A DNA stretch of 64,000 bases from Brasilonema angustatum HA4187-MV1 (GTDB lineage: Bacteria > Cyanobacteriota > Cyanobacteriia > Cyanobacteriales > Nostocaceae), in contig JAHHGV010000036.1 in assembly GCA_019359695.1 (NCBI GenBank), positions 17,473 through 81,472 of the forward strand. The letters run 5' to 3'. Position 1 is the first letter of the stretch. The number at the start of each line of letters is the position of its first letter. The position numbers and the translations under genes were made by a program. Under the pieces are notes generated by a model. That model saw only the letters and a list, made by a program, of their open reading frames with translations. It ran no database searches and had not been told where the DNA came from. Shown here piece after piece: positions 35,985 to 47,307 of the stretch.

Positions 35985-37462
35985 AGGAGCGTGAAAGCCC
36001 CTATCTTTCAAGAAGGGGATGAAACGCGACACGGCACTTTTTAAAGTGCCGGAATCTTTTCCGAAATTGATATTAAGAACATTGTAGAATAATGAGATAC
36101 AAGGAGGTGATTCAATTGCCAAAAGATTATGGTTGTCAGCAAGTATTATTAAATCGTTCGTTGCTCGTTCATCCACTTCTTGAATATCTTTGTACTCAAT
36201 CGGCGAAGTTAACTAATTGTGGAATATATTACGGTCGTCAAGTCTGGTTTAAGCAACGCAAGTATTTAGGCAAGTATGACTTAGAGAAGGAATACAAAAC
36301 TAATCGTCATTACCAGTCTTTGCACTCACAATGCGCTCAGCAAGTTTTGCGAACCGTTGCCGAAAGCTTTAAATCTTTCTACGAGTTGGAGAAGAAAGCG
36401 CGTAAGGGAGAACTTGACCAACGTCCGAAGCTTCCCAGTTATCGAAAAAATGGGTTAGCATCCTGTACCTACCCAAAACAAGCTTTAAAGTTGGTAGGAA
36501 GCGAAATACGAATTCCTCTAGGACAGACCGTTAAAGCGTGGTTTGGCATAAATTATTTCACTATCCCTGCTCCGTCTAATCTTAATTTTGTGTCAATCAA
36601 AGAGTTGCGCATTATTCCACGTAACCGCGAATTCTATGCTGAGTTTGTGTATGAGCAACAACCAGATTCGCGACCACGATTGAATGAGAAATGGGCTTTG
36701 GGGATAGATCCAGGAGTGACGAACTGGCTAACGTGCGTTGATAGTTCATCTGATGGAAATAGTTTCATCGTTGACGGTCGTCACGTCAAGTCAATTAATC
36801 AGTGGTACAACAAACAAGTTGCTCGTTTGAAAGAAGGAAAACCACAAGGATTTTGGTCAAATAAACTTTCCGCAATCACCGAAAAACGTAATCGACAAAT
36901 GCGCGATGCAATAAACAAGGCCACAAGAATAGTCATTGATTATTGTTTGCAGATGAAGTTAGGAAATGTTGTGTTTGGCTGGAATCAGGGTCAACGCCAA
37001 GAATCAAATATGGGGCGAAAAAACAATCAAACTTTTGTCCAAATTCCGACATACAGACTTAAGGAGCGAATTAGGCAGCTATGCGAAAGACATGGTATCA
37101 ACTTTGTTGAGACAGAAGAATCATACACATCCAAAGCATCGTTCTTAAATTTTGACTTTCTACCGACCTTTGGTGAAAAACCCGAAACGTGGAAGCCGAG
37201 TGGACGACGTACAAAACGCGGATTGTACAAATCAATGTGGTACGGAACAATCAACGCAGATTGTAATGGAGCAGCTAACATACTACGAAAAGTAGCCGCA
37301 ACACTGAGTTTAGAACTTGGTCGAGTGGGTAGGGGCGCTTTGACACGTCCCACTCGGATTAAAATCTGGGTGACAGCTAAACTAAAACGAAGTGGCATGG
37401 ATTCATCCTGCCACGTAGTATCCATTTAGAATCCCTTCGCCTTCAGGCAAGGGAGATGTCAA
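35985..37462 (+). mobile_element. IS605-type element encoding only TnpB
   Basis: The left end at about 35985-36060 has two hairpins (AGCCCCTATCTTTCAAGAAG with GGGGAT; CGGCACTTTTTAAAGTGCCG). The right end just after tnpB reads GAATCCCTTCGCCTTCAGGC, then AAGGGAGATGTCAA, the usual cyanobacterial TnpB right-end hairpin, which also forms the 3' part of the guide RNA in this class. No TnpA is present. Inserted between paoC and atpB. Exact ends need an empty-site comparison. Confidence 0.75.
36092..37429 (+). CDS. tnpB: TnpB RNA-guided nuclease, variant without zinc ribbon
   Basis: A 445-residue protein. RuvC-I is ALGIDPGVTN with the first Asp; RuvC-III is INADCNGAANILRK with the last Asp. At the usual RuvC-II position the sequence is GNVVFGWNQGQRQ with no Glu; acidic residues come later in NFVETEESYTSKASF. 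The CxxC zinc-ribbon pairs between RuvC-II and III are absent. This fits the TnpB subgroup with a relocated Glu that is related to eukaryotic Fanzors. The helical N-terminus (FKQRKYLGKYDLEKEY) is normal. TnpB cuts DNA guided by the element's right-end RNA, promoting element retention. Start may lie slightly downstream; no strong SD. Confidence 0.85.
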   Translation: MRYKEVIQLPKDYGCQQVLLNRSLLVHPLLEYLCTQSAKLTNCGIYYGRQVWFKQRKYLGKYDLEKEYKTNRHYQSLHSQCAQQVLRTVAESFKSFYELEKKARKGELDQRPKLPSYRKNGLASCTYPKQALKLVGSEIRIPLGQTVKAWFGINYFTIPAPSNLNFVSIKELRIIPRNREFYAEFVYEQQPDSRPRLNEKWALGIDPGVTNWLTCVDSSSDGNSFIVDGRHVKSINQWYNKQVARLKEGKPQGFWSNKLSAITEKRNRQMRDAINKATRIVIDYCLQMKLGNVVFGWNQGQRQESNMGRKNNQTFVQIPTYRLKERIRQLCERHGINFVETEESYTSKASFLNFDFLPTFGEKPETWKPSGRRTKRGLYKSMWYGTINADCNGAANILRKVAATLSLELGRVGRGALTRPTRIKIWVTAKLKRSGMDSSCHVVSI

Positions 37463-37701
37463 TGAAATTTGCTCTGTGTTTTCTCGATTTGGTTTAGCTG
37501 CTGTGTCTGCCATCATATAGACACGGCAGTTGTTTCTGATGAACTTTTTTTTGTTAAAGATTGTAGAACATAACCTAATTATCACGCCACAGCCGGAATT
37601 TTAAGGATAAATTTAAGCGCAATAGAGGGGATCGTTCAGTGCTAATCTTGAAGAGACAAGAGCAAATTCTTATGTCCTTGACGACCCGATCTGAAATATA
37701 G

Positions 37702-39171
<1,470 letters not shown>

Positions 39172-39248
39172 TATTCAGTGAACAGTCATCAGTAAACAGT
39201 TATCAAAATAAGTACGATAACTGTTTATTGATACTTGATGACCAGTAA

Positions 39249-39318
39249 CCCTATGGCTAACGCCACGCCTTACGGTGAGTCCAGCGCTGGCTCACTGATA
39301 ACTGATAACTGATAACTG
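39249..39318. repeat. Dispersed 40-nt module and TAACTGA repeat between atpB and atpC
   Basis: CCCTATGGCTAACGCCACGC onward (39249-39288) is identical over 40 nt to 42446-42485. GATAACT heptamers follow up to the atpC start region. Confidence 0.8.
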
Positions 39319-39329
39319 ATAACTGAAAT

Positions 39330-39743
39330 ATGACATTGACTGTTCGTGTAATTTCCCCAGATAAAACTGTGTGGGATGCCCCAGCTGAAGAAGTCATTTT
39401 GCCCAGCACTACTGGTCAACTTGGTATCCTCAGCGGACACGCACCGCTGTTAACAGCCTTAGATACAGGCGTTATGCGAGTACGTGCCAATAAAAATCAG
39501 CCTTGGACGGCGATCGCCCTGTTAGGTGGCTTTGCCGAAGTTGAAAAAGATGAAGTCACAATTCTGGTAAACAGTGCTGAGCGGGGTGACGCAATTAACA
39601 TTGAGGAAGCCCGTGCTGCTTTCAATGAAGCAGAAACCCGTTTGAATCAAGTACAAGCAGGAGAGCGCCAAAGCCAAATCCAAGCAAACCAAGCATACAA
39701 ACGTGCCCGTGCTCGTTTTCAAGCTGCAGGTGGTACAGTCTAG
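39330..39743 (+). CDS. atpC: ATP synthase F1 epsilon subunit
   Basis: A 137-residue protein. [40 protein letters not shown] and LDTGVMRVR form the N-terminal beta sandwich; the C-terminal two-helix hairpin ([14 protein letters not shown] onward) is complete. Epsilon inhibits ATP hydrolysis and links the rotor to the c ring. Preceded by TAACTGA heptamers instead of a clear SD (TGAAAT only), so its translation level may depend on the repeat. Confidence 0.96.
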   Translation: MTLTVRVISPDKTVWDAPAEEVILPSTTGQLGILSGHAPLLTALDTGVMRVRANKNQPWTAIALLGGFAEVEKDEVTILVNSAERGDAINIEEARAAFNEAETRLNQVQAGERQSQIQANQAYKRARARFQAAGGTV

Positions 39744-40019
39744 CTGCTTGTAGGTAGGGTTGACCTATCTACAAATTGTTCTCTGACAGAAGTTTGCATT
39801 AAGTCTGAAGAAACATGAGGTTATAAGAGGCTTAGCTTGCTTTTACCATACTTTAGGCGTGGCTGCAGACTCCTGTCTGAGGGCAAATACTACCAAGGAA
39901 GTGCATTATTTGCTTTTGCCAGTTCTGTAGCGCGTTCAAGGGACGCCTTATCAGCGACTCCTAAAGGAAAGCTCCGCTAAAGTCAAAGCAGTAAGCAATC
40001 CGGGAAGTCTCAATAGCTT

Positions 40020-41213
40020 ATGTACCTGAAAACTCTTCATCTGGGACAATTTCGCAACTATAAACAGCAGCAAGTTGAGTTTAGTGCTCCCAAAACAATT
40101 TTGGTAGGCAACAATGCTCAGGGTAAGTCCAATTTGCTGGAAGCGGTGGAATTGCTGGCGACATTGCGATCGCACAGAATGGCACGCGATCGCGATTTAA
40201 TTCAAGATGGAGAAACCATAGCCATGCTTGTTGCCACTTTAGAGCGACAAACTGGCATCAGTGACCTTGCTCTCACCTTCCGTCGAAATGGTCGTCGTAG
40301 CGTTGCTTTAAATGGTGAGACGCTGCGGCGTCAAATGGATTTTCTTGGTGTTCTGAATGCGGTACAGTTCTCTAGTTTGGATTTAGATCTTATTCGCGGC
40401 GGTCCTGAAGGTCGCCGCAATTGGTTGGATACTCTGTTAATCCAACTCGAACCTGTCTATGCTCATATTCTACAGCAATATAACCAGGTTTTGCGACAGC
40501 GTAATGCCTTCTTGAAAAGCACTTTGCAACACCAGTCGCCATCGTTACGGGAAGGGGCTGGGCGTCCACAAGAAAAATCACTGCATCAGGTAAGCTCAAA
40601 AGCCCAAACTCCAGAGCATTCTGAGTTAGATATTTGGAATGCACAGTTGGCTACTACAGGAACACGGGTGATTCGACGACGCGATCGCGCCATACAGCGA
40701 CTAGCCCCTATTGCTAGCGCTTGGCACGCTAGTATCAGTGGTGGTACAGAAATTCTAGAACTTAAGTACTCACCCAATGTCTCATTAGACCAGAACAATC
40801 CAGAACAAATACAGCAAGCTTTTTTAGAAAAAATAGAGCAGCGTGCTGTTGCAGAACTGCATCAAGGCACAACCGTTGTTGGTCCTCATCGTGACGAAAT
40901 AGAATTGACAATTAATCAAACACCATGCCGTCAATACGGTTCTCAAGGTCAACAACGAACTTTGGTACTAGCCTTAAAACTAGCAGAATTACAACTTATA
41001 GAACAAGTGGTTGGGGAACCACCTCTGCTACTACTTGATGATGTCTTAGCAGAACTTGATCCATCTCGACAGAATCAGCTACTCGATGCTATTCAAGATC
41101 GTTTTCAAACCCTGATCACCACAACTCATTTGGGTTCTTTTGATTCGCAGTGGCTAAAGTCCTCGCAAATTCTTTCTGTGGATTCTGGTAAGATATCGCA
41201 AGCAAATAGGTAA
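40020..41213 (+). CDS. recF: DNA replication/repair protein RecF
   Basis: A 397-residue protein. The ABC-type Walker [21 protein letters not shown] lies near residue 32; the signature [20 protein letters not shown] and Walker [21 protein letters not shown] are near the C-terminus. A low-complexity, Ser/Gln-rich insert ([18 protein letters not shown], about residue 180-200) is absent from most RecF proteins to my knowledge and resembles translated repeat DNA. RecF helps load RecA at single-strand gaps. It stands alone. Confidence 0.95.
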   Translation: MYLKTLHLGQFRNYKQQQVEFSAPKTILVGNNAQGKSNLLEAVELLATLRSHRMARDRDLIQDGETIAMLVATLERQTGISDLALTFRRNGRRSVALNGETLRRQMDFLGVLNAVQFSSLDLDLIRGGPEGRRNWLDTLLIQLEPVYAHILQQYNQVLRQRNAFLKSTLQHQSPSLREGAGRPQEKSLHQVSSKAQTPEHSELDIWNAQLATTGTRVIRRRDRAIQRLAPIASAWHASISGGTEILELKYSPNVSLDQNNPEQIQQAFLEKIEQRAVAELHQGTTVVGPHRDEIELTINQTPCRQYGSQGQQRTLVLALKLAELQLIEQVVGEPPLLLLDDVLAELDPSRQNQLLDAIQDRFQTLITTTHLGSFDSQWLKSSQILSVDSGKISQANR

Positions 41214-41254
41214 GTCTGCCCGTCATTAGTCAACCGTCTCCCAATTCGCCTGTT

Positions 41255-41578
41255 GCCCTTCGGGGAGAACCTATGCCCTGCGGGCACGCTGCGAAGAGCG
41301 GTTCCGCTAGCCCCTAAAAGGGGCGCTGCGCAAACGCTTTAGACCTCTGGGCGTGCGCTTTGCGCTAACGCCAGTCCCCCAATCTCCTGCAAAGACGCTA
41401 CGCGCTCCGTGACGGAGACCGCCCTATGCCCTGCGGGCACGCTTCGCTAACGGGTTCGCCACTTTGCCAATCTCCTGCACCAGACGCTAGCCCCTAAGGG
41501 GGCCGGAGCTAACGCGCTCCGTGACGGGAACCGCCAAGACGGCAAGTGGACTCACCAAGACGGGGGCTGGTCTCACCT
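41255..41578. repeat. REP-like repeat field between recF and mgtC
   Basis: Modules include CCCTTCGGGGAGAACC, TAGCCCCTAAAAGGGGCGCT, CCAATCTCCTGCA (three times) and a final 58-nt block 41521-41578 identical to 46293-46350. It ends close to the mgtC stop. Confidence 0.75.
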
Positions 41579-41604
41579 ATTCCCTGTTCCTTTTTTTTAT
41601 CATC

Positions 41605-42135
41605 TCAGCGTTCAAATCGCTTAAAAACATTTAAAACTAATAAAGACAACAAAGCCGCAATTAATCCCAACTGCCACAAACCACATCCAGCAGCAATTCC
41701 CAAAGCAGCGCAAACCCAAATAGCTGCTGCTGAGGTGAGTCCCTTAATTTCAGTTCGCCCTGATTCTTGGGAAGATGGACGTACAATTTCTCCTGCACCA
41801 AGGAATCCTACACCAGCAGCAATACCCTGAATGACTCGCGAAACAGCATCCCCATTTGGTTTATCTGCACTTATTACCAAAGATACGAGAGTGAACAGGG
41901 CTGCACCAAAACTCACCAGCATATGAGTTCGCAAACCACCTGGTTTGTGTCTAATTTGCCGTTCTATACCAATTATCCCCCCAACGAGTAAAGCAAGGCA
42001 CAACCTAAAGGTGATGTGTAACCAATCATTAGCCGGAAGATAGTAGATACTAGGCAATGGAAAATCCTTGTCAATTCTTGATGGAGATGAATATACAATT
42101 ACTCGTGTACTTAATGGTAATATTTTAATAGGCAC
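41605..42135 (-). CDS. mgtC: MgtC/SapB family membrane protein
   Basis: A 176-residue protein from a GTG start. The MgtC core is clear: LALLVGGIIGIERQIRHKPG, GLRTHMLVSFGAALFTLVSL, RVIQGIAAGVGFLGAGEIVR, and LTSAAAIWVCAALGIAAGCG, with three to four membrane helices. The first 40 residues are not typical and the real start may be later. MgtC proteins help survival in low magnesium and modulate other transporters. Confidence 0.88.
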   Translation of the reverse strand: MPIKILPLSTRVIVYSSPSRIDKDFPLPSIYYLPANDWLHITFRLCLALLVGGIIGIERQIRHKPGGLRTHMLVSFGAALFTLVSLVISADKPNGDAVSRVIQGIAAGVGFLGAGEIVRPSSQESGRTEIKGLTSAAAIWVCAALGIAAGCGLWQLGLIAALLSLLVLNVFKRFER

Positions 42136-42731
42136 ATATCGTAAAACGTAAAATACAAAAAAAGTTCAAAAATTTTTTTCGCTTGCGTTTTCTAGCTTGT
42201 TACGAGAGATATTGGTTTTCTCAGGTAAACTGACTTATTTAAACTTTAAGCGCCATAACTACAAGCTAAGTCAGCGTCATAAACATAGATGATGGACAAA
42301 TGGTGTAACTTAGTTTTGGTAGTTTTTCAGTTGATGAGATCTGACTATAAGACTCCTCCAAAAGTTTTTGCTCAGCTAAGTACAACTCAAAGAGCCTTCT
42401 TGAAAGTTAAGCGTTAAGCGTTTTCTTCCTACGCAAGTCATTTCACCCTATGGCTAACGCCACGCCTTACGGTGAGTCCAGCGCTCCGGGAGGGGAGCCA
42501 GTGCGGTCTTGGGGTCTCCCCAAGTAGAGCACCTGGCGTTCTCCCTCGTGCCGGCTCTGGCGTATGCGCAAAGCGCACGCCAGATGCCTAGGTCGGGAAA
42601 CCCTCCTGTAGCACTGGTCTCACCAAATAAAACCGGATTTCTATATTTACCATTCGTGAAGCCGTCGCTACTTATATGATTACAGTAATTCCGTTACCGT
42701 AGCAATTGACAACAGATAACAAAGTAATTGA
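42136..42731. other. Gap with heptamer run and dispersed repeats
   Basis: TTAAGCGTTAAGCG lies at 42409. The 40-nt module shared with 39249 is at 42446-42485, followed by GC-rich modules to 42610. An AT-rich promoter-like stretch remains before the PEP synthase start. No gene is seen. Confidence 0.6.
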
Positions 42732-45530
42732 GTGGACAAACTCTACTGGCTTGATCAAATTAAACTACAAGACCGCGCCAAAGTTGGTGACAAAGCATTT
42801 TATTTAAGCAGAATAATGCAGCGCGGTTATCCTGTAGTGCCTGGTTTTGTCGTTTCAGCAGATGTTTTACGAGAATTTCTAGAAACTCTCAATAGTTCGG
42901 AGGCGTTAGTCGCTGACTTACCTTATTCTTCACTACACTTAGATGTCAAAAACTGGCGTCAACTTCAGCAGGTTGCTAGACGCTTGCGCCAAGAGATGAG
43001 TGTTGCTCATTTGCCACGACACCTACTGAGTGAAATTGTTAATGCAGCTAAAGAATTAAAATCTGCATATCTGATTTTGCGACCAACTTTTGTACTGCCT
43101 ACTCTAAAGCATGGGGTGACTAACACATCTGGATTGCTAGAATCTCAGGTGTGTGAATGTGATGAACAAGCAATTGCTCTGGCATTGAAGCGCACCTGGA
43201 GCCAGATGTTTCGTGCTAAAAGTTTATTGTACTGGCAATGGGCAGGAATAGACCTGCAACAAATTAATTTGGGAGTTTTGGTACAACCTTTTAGGAATGC
43301 GATCGCCAGCGGCTCACTCAATGCCAACTCCTCTGAATGGGAAATTTTAGCGACATCGGGATTAGGAGTGGCAATGACTCAAGGTGAAGTCTTGCCAGAT
43401 GTTTACTACATCCATCCGGAAACTAGTACTGTCAAAGAACGGCAACTAGGCAATAAGATGGTAGCTTACCGTCTTAATGATAAAACGCCTGTAGCTGCTT
43501 TGCAAACCGTGCCTGCTCCAGATGCGCTTACCTCAAATAACTCAAGTCTTGTTCCTTACCTGTTGGAAGAAGACCAACAAAAACAGTATGCTTTGCCAGA
43601 AGAATATCTGCAACAACTCATTCAATTAGCAAGTCAAATTGTCAAAGAAACTGGCGTCAATTTTACCTTTGAGTGGACTATCTCTTGTGAGGCAACGAGT
43701 ACGCTTTACCTAACGCAAATGAGTACACCCCTGCCAATTTACAATTTCCACTCCATCAAAGGATTAGGAGCATCAGCGGGACGTGTGACAGCAACTGCTC
43801 ATATTGTTGTGAATGTACAACAAAAACCGGAACAATTACCCAAGGGAGTCATTTTAGTTACACCAACAATAGCACCTGATTGGTTACCGCTACTGCAACA
43901 AACTGTAGGTATTGTTACTGAGCAAGGAGGTATGACGAGTCACGCTGCTATTCTTGCTAGAGAATTGGGAATACCAGCAGTTGTGAGCGTAGCAGATGCC
44001 ACAGCAATTATTCAAACAGGCGAGAAATTACTGATTGATGGCGACAAGGGAGAAGTTTATCGTCTTACAAGAGAAGCTAGAGAAATAGGACAAGGGGAAA
44101 AGGACACGGGGACAAGGGGAACTCAGGGTTCTCACAAAGGAGCCAGCCGCGTGGTGAGGCAGTCTGAGAGAGGGGGTTTCCAACGCCAGAACAAGCGTGT
44201 TAGCGTAGCGTCTCCGTCAGGAGAGGAAAACCCTCCTATGCCCTACGAGCAGGCTAGTAGCTCCGATAGCGGAAGCGTGCCGTTAGGCATAGGGAAGGCT
44301 ACGCAAACGCAAACGTCAGAGGAACCTACCTTAGGATTTCCCGACTTGAGCAGATTGGCGTTGGGAATTAAGGGCGAAGGGGAACTTGAGGTTTCTACGG
44401 AATCAGAATTAGGGGCGAAGGAGACCAGGGAAGGACACTTCGAGCCCAGAGTTTCTCCCGTTGAGGAAAGTGTCCATCGACAAGGGGAAGATGATACGGG
44501 GACAAGGGAACTAGGAGAGGACACCAAAGGATTCGGCTGGCTTCCGTTGAGGAGAGTGTCCGTAGACAAGGGGACATATTTATTCTCCGCGTCTTCCATC
44601 TGGCCATCACATCTGAGTCTGCCGATGATAACTACAAAACTGTTGGTTAACTTGAGCCAGCCTAGTTTGATAGAACAAGCGCAAAGTTTACCTGTGGATG
44701 GTGTGGGATTATTGCGCTCAGAACTGATGGCTCTGAATATACTCGAAGGGAAACACCCGAGTGCTTGGCTGTTGGAGGGACACCGAACCAAATTGTTAGA
44801 ACGTTGGTACGAGCAGATGATCCACTTCGCCCAAGCTTTTGCACCAAGACCAGTTTTTTATCGGTCTTTGGATTGGCGTTCCCATGAACTACCATCTTTG
44901 AATGATAATGTAGAATCTTCCACGCAATCGATGCTAGGGGAACGTGGCACCTTCAGCTATTTGAAAAATCCCGCAGTTTTTGAGTTAGAACTGGCTGCTT
45001 TAGCAGGTGTACAAAACGCAGGCTACAGCAATATCCATTTACTGTTACCTTTTGTTCGTACAGTGGAAGAGTTTTCCTTTTGCCGTCAAAAAGTCGAGCA
45101 AGCAAGGTTAACTCAAGTACCACAGTTTCAATTGTGGATTATGGCAGAAGTGCCAAGCGTGCTGTTTTTACTGCCAGAATACGTCAAAGCAGGTGTACAA
45201 GGAATTTCAATTGGTACCAATGATCTGACTCAACTGCTCTTGGGAGTGGATAGAGAGCAAGGACAACTCGCAAAAGTCTTTGATGAACGTCATCCAGTTG
45301 TAATGAGTGCTGTTGCTCAACTTATTCAAATGGCAAACAGTGCAGGAATTCCTTGTTCTATTTGCGGTCAAGCACCAGCGCTGTATCCTGAAATTATTGA
45401 TCAACTGGTACAATGGGGCATCACTTCTATTTCTGTTGAACCGGAAGCTGTTGAGCGGACATATTTGGCGATCGCCCGTGCTGAACAAACAATCATTTTA
45501 GAAGCAGCGCGGCGTCAACTAAATCAGTAG
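42732..45530 (+). CDS. ppsA: PEP synthase-like phosphotransferase with in-frame repeat insertion
   Basis: A 932-residue protein from a GTG start. The N-terminal ATP-grasp-like domain begins VGDKAFYLSRIMQRGYPVVP GF-type. The phosphohistidine domain has EQGGMTSHAAILARELGIPA with the catalytic His. The C-terminal PEP-binding barrel has DGVGLLRSELMALN, GISIGTNDLTQLLLGVDRE and CSICGQAPALYPEI with the catalytic Cys. PpsA makes phosphoenolpyruvate from pyruvate and ATP. Between the His domain and the barrel, about 160 residues (roughly 455-620, nt 44085-44600) are hydrophilic, Gly/Thr/Glu-rich and derive from the same repeat modules found between genes. All core motifs are intact, so the protein may still fold around the insertion. 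Confidence 0.85.
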   Translation: MDKLYWLDQIKLQDRAKVGDKAFYLSRIMQRGYPVVPGFVVSADVLREFLETLNSSEALVADLPYSSLHLDVKNWRQLQQVARRLRQEMSVAHLPRHLLSEIVNAAKELKSAYLILRPTFVLPTLKHGVTNTSGLLESQVCECDEQAIALALKRTWSQMFRAKSLLYWQWAGIDLQQINLGVLVQPFRNAIASGSLNANSSEWEILATSGLGVAMTQGEVLPDVYYIHPETSTVKERQLGNKMVAYRLNDKTPVAALQTVPAPDALTSNNSSLVPYLLEEDQQKQYALPEEYLQQLIQLASQIVKETGVNFTFEWTISCEATSTLYLTQMSTPLPIYNFHSIKGLGASAGRVTATAHIVVNVQQKPEQLPKGVILVTPTIAPDWLPLLQQTVGIVTEQGGMTSHAAILARELGIPAVVSVADATAIIQTGEKLLIDGDKGEVYRLTREAREIGQGEKDTGTRGTQGSHKGASRVVRQSERGGFQRQNKRVSVASPSGEENPPMPYEQASSSDSGSVPLGIGKATQTQTSEEPTLGFPDLSRLALGIKGEGELEVSTESELGAKETREGHFEPRVSPVEESVHRQGEDDTGTRELGEDTKGFGWLPLRRVSVDKGTYLFSASSIWPSHLSLPMITTKLLVNLSQPSLIEQAQSLPVDGVGLLRSELMALNILEGKHPSAWLLEGHRTKLLERWYEQMIHFAQAFAPRPVFYRSLDWRSHELPSLNDNVESSTQSMLGERGTFSYLKNPAVFELELAALAGVQNAGYSNIHLLLPFVRTVEEFSFCRQKVEQARLTQVPQFQLWIMAEVPSVLFLLPEYVKAGVQGISIGTNDLTQLLLGVDREQGQLAKVFDERHPVVMSAVAQLIQMANSAGIPCSICGQAPALYPEIIDQLVQWGITSISVEPEAVERTYLAIARAEQTIILEAARRQLNQ
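44085..44600 (+). repeat. Intergenic-type repeat DNA inside ppsA
   Basis: Contains GGACACGGGGACAAGGGGA, GTGTTAGCGTAGCGTCTCCG, TATGCCCTACGAGCAGG and similar modules seen elsewhere between genes. Its net length keeps the frame, and it has no stop codon in the ppsA frame. Confidence 0.75.
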
Positions 45531-45592
45531 TAGTCTAGATTAGATCTGTCTTGAGTGTGTAGCATTCAAGTATTGCTGATGTTACAATAAAC

Positions 45593-45634
45593 AAAAAAAA
45601 ACCCCTTGCGCTACTTTATAAGGTATTGCAAGGG
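45593..45634 (-). terminator. Minus-strand terminator-like hairpin
   Basis: CCCTTGC (45603) pairs with GCAAGGG (45634); on the minus strand it is followed by a run of about nine T. It could end a minus-strand transcript coming from the repeat field on its right, where no gene is visible, or simply mark the end of ppsA. Confidence 0.45.
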
Positions 45635-45894
45635 ATGAAAAATCAACTGGGAAAAACTGAATATTGAATACTATATGTTGCTTTTTCAGCTACAAGCTGA
45701 AAATCGTTACTTAATACTTAAGTTGCGTTTTGTTGTAGTAGTTTAGGCACATTGCTTTGCTCCACCCTCATACCGTTTCACTTTAAGGTTGATACAATTA
45801 GACCGCTCTTGAACACCCGGAGCACCCGGAGCAGGGGAGAAAAGATTTGTATCAGCAATTTCGTGAAATGGTATTAGGGTATGCCTGCGGCGAA

Positions 45895-46350
45895 TCGGGC
45901 GCAAACGCGTTGGTGCAAGCCTCTGCAGGACTGGCGTTCGTCGCGGAAAACTCTCCTGGAGCTTACGCAAGGGTTCGTTTCGTATGCCCAGAGAGCACGC
46001 TGCTTTGAACCCAAGTGACTTGTGCTACCTGGGTATTGCAACTTGGTATGAACCGCTGCTGTTTCAAACACTCGTTAAGTGTCACGGGCAGCGATTGCAA
46101 CCCGTTACGAAAGAAAGAAACACTCTTTCCCCTTCGGGTTCGCCAGTCCCCCAATCTCCTGCACCAGACGCTTCGCTAACGTGACGGAGACCGCCCTTCG
46201 GGGAGAACCTCCGGTTCCGCTAGCCCCTAAGGGGGCGCTGCGCAAACGCTAACGCCACTTTGCCAATCTCCTGCACCAGACGCTTCGCTAACGTGACGGG
46301 AACCGCCAAGACGGCAAGTGGACTCACCAAGACGGGGGCTGGTCTCACCT
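45895..46350. repeat. Large REP-like repeat field
   Basis: A mosaic of modules shared with 41255-41578, including CGCCAGTCCCCCAATCTCC, TAGCCCCTAAGGGGGCGCTG and the final 58-nt identical block (46293-46350). A TTAAGCG heptamer run follows (46351-46371). Apparent frames across it are repeat-derived. Confidence 0.75.
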
Positions 46351-46436
46351 GCTAAGCGTTAAGCGTTAAGCGTGTTTCTTAAGAGTACACAAAAGATATG
46401 CAAACGTATCGCGCTTGCTTTTGGGCAAGTTCCGTC

Positions 46437-46600
46437 AAACAACGCAATTTGCTTGCGTCTTTGGGATTGCCTCCCTTTAGTGGCTGCGGAGAAACAACGC
46501 AATTTGCTTGCGTCTTTGGGATTGCCTCCCTTTAGTGGCTGCGGAGAAACAACGCAATTTGCTTGCGTCTTTGGGATTGCCTCCCTTTAGTGGCTGCGGA
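46437..46600. repeat. Three tandem copies of a 55-nt unit
   Basis: The unit AACGCAATTTGCTTGCGTCT... ending TTTAGTGGCTGCGGAGAAAC starts at 46441, 46496 and 46551 and is almost identical in all copies. 55 is not a multiple of three, so this is not a protein repeat. Within each unit, CGCAATTTGCTTGCG is an inverted repeat. The following stretch 46601-47307 shows no gene. Confidence 0.85.
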
Positions 46601-47307
46601 CGGTTATTTAATCTGACATGATATTAACAGTAGCAGCAACCATTATGCACGGTAACGCATATATGCTGAGTCCTAGTACCGCGCGGCGTAAATACGCCTA
46701 CCTTTTTTAAAGACTGCAAATTCGCATGTTTTCCCTACTTGTAATGGTAGGCTCACTTGCGCCAACCTGTACTAGTACAACAAGGCAGGTATGCTCTAGG
46801 GCAAAGCCCTTGGATGCAGGGTAGATTATAATGCTTATAAAATTAGCGGCGTTGCAGATTTCTAACTGCCTAGTTATTTCCGCGAATTGTTTCCATCATC
46901 AATGTCAAGGACTAGAAAGCTGTAAGTTAAATAATATCAAAAATAGAAAGATGCCAGCAGATAACATACTCAGTCCAGAGACTGTAACGTTGAGAATATC
47001 CAGCTGTTGAGGGAACTCTCTAAAAATTGAATCAACACATGAATCTAGCACTATCAAAATCCTCAGTTAGTGTTTAACAAACAACTATTTGGATGGGGGG
47101 AAAACTGTAAATTAGGAAGTTATCTCCCGCAATGTCATTAATAGGATGCCCGGATGATCTAGGGAAACTTTTCTCAAGTGTATGCTTTTAGCTTACATTT
47201 AAGACACTTCTTTCAGCATACATACTTTTCGCGAAAAAATCTACAGTCAACAAAAATAATGCTCTTATTCTTTGACTGAATGGTGATAATTTTTTGTTAT
47301 TTTGTCC

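Noticed and set aside
36966..37425. Extra frames inside tnpB
   Set aside because: Shadows of tnpB without SD or family features.
46437..46600. Possible CRISPR or protein repeat
   Set aside because: No unique spacers between 55-nt units, and 55 breaks the reading frame.
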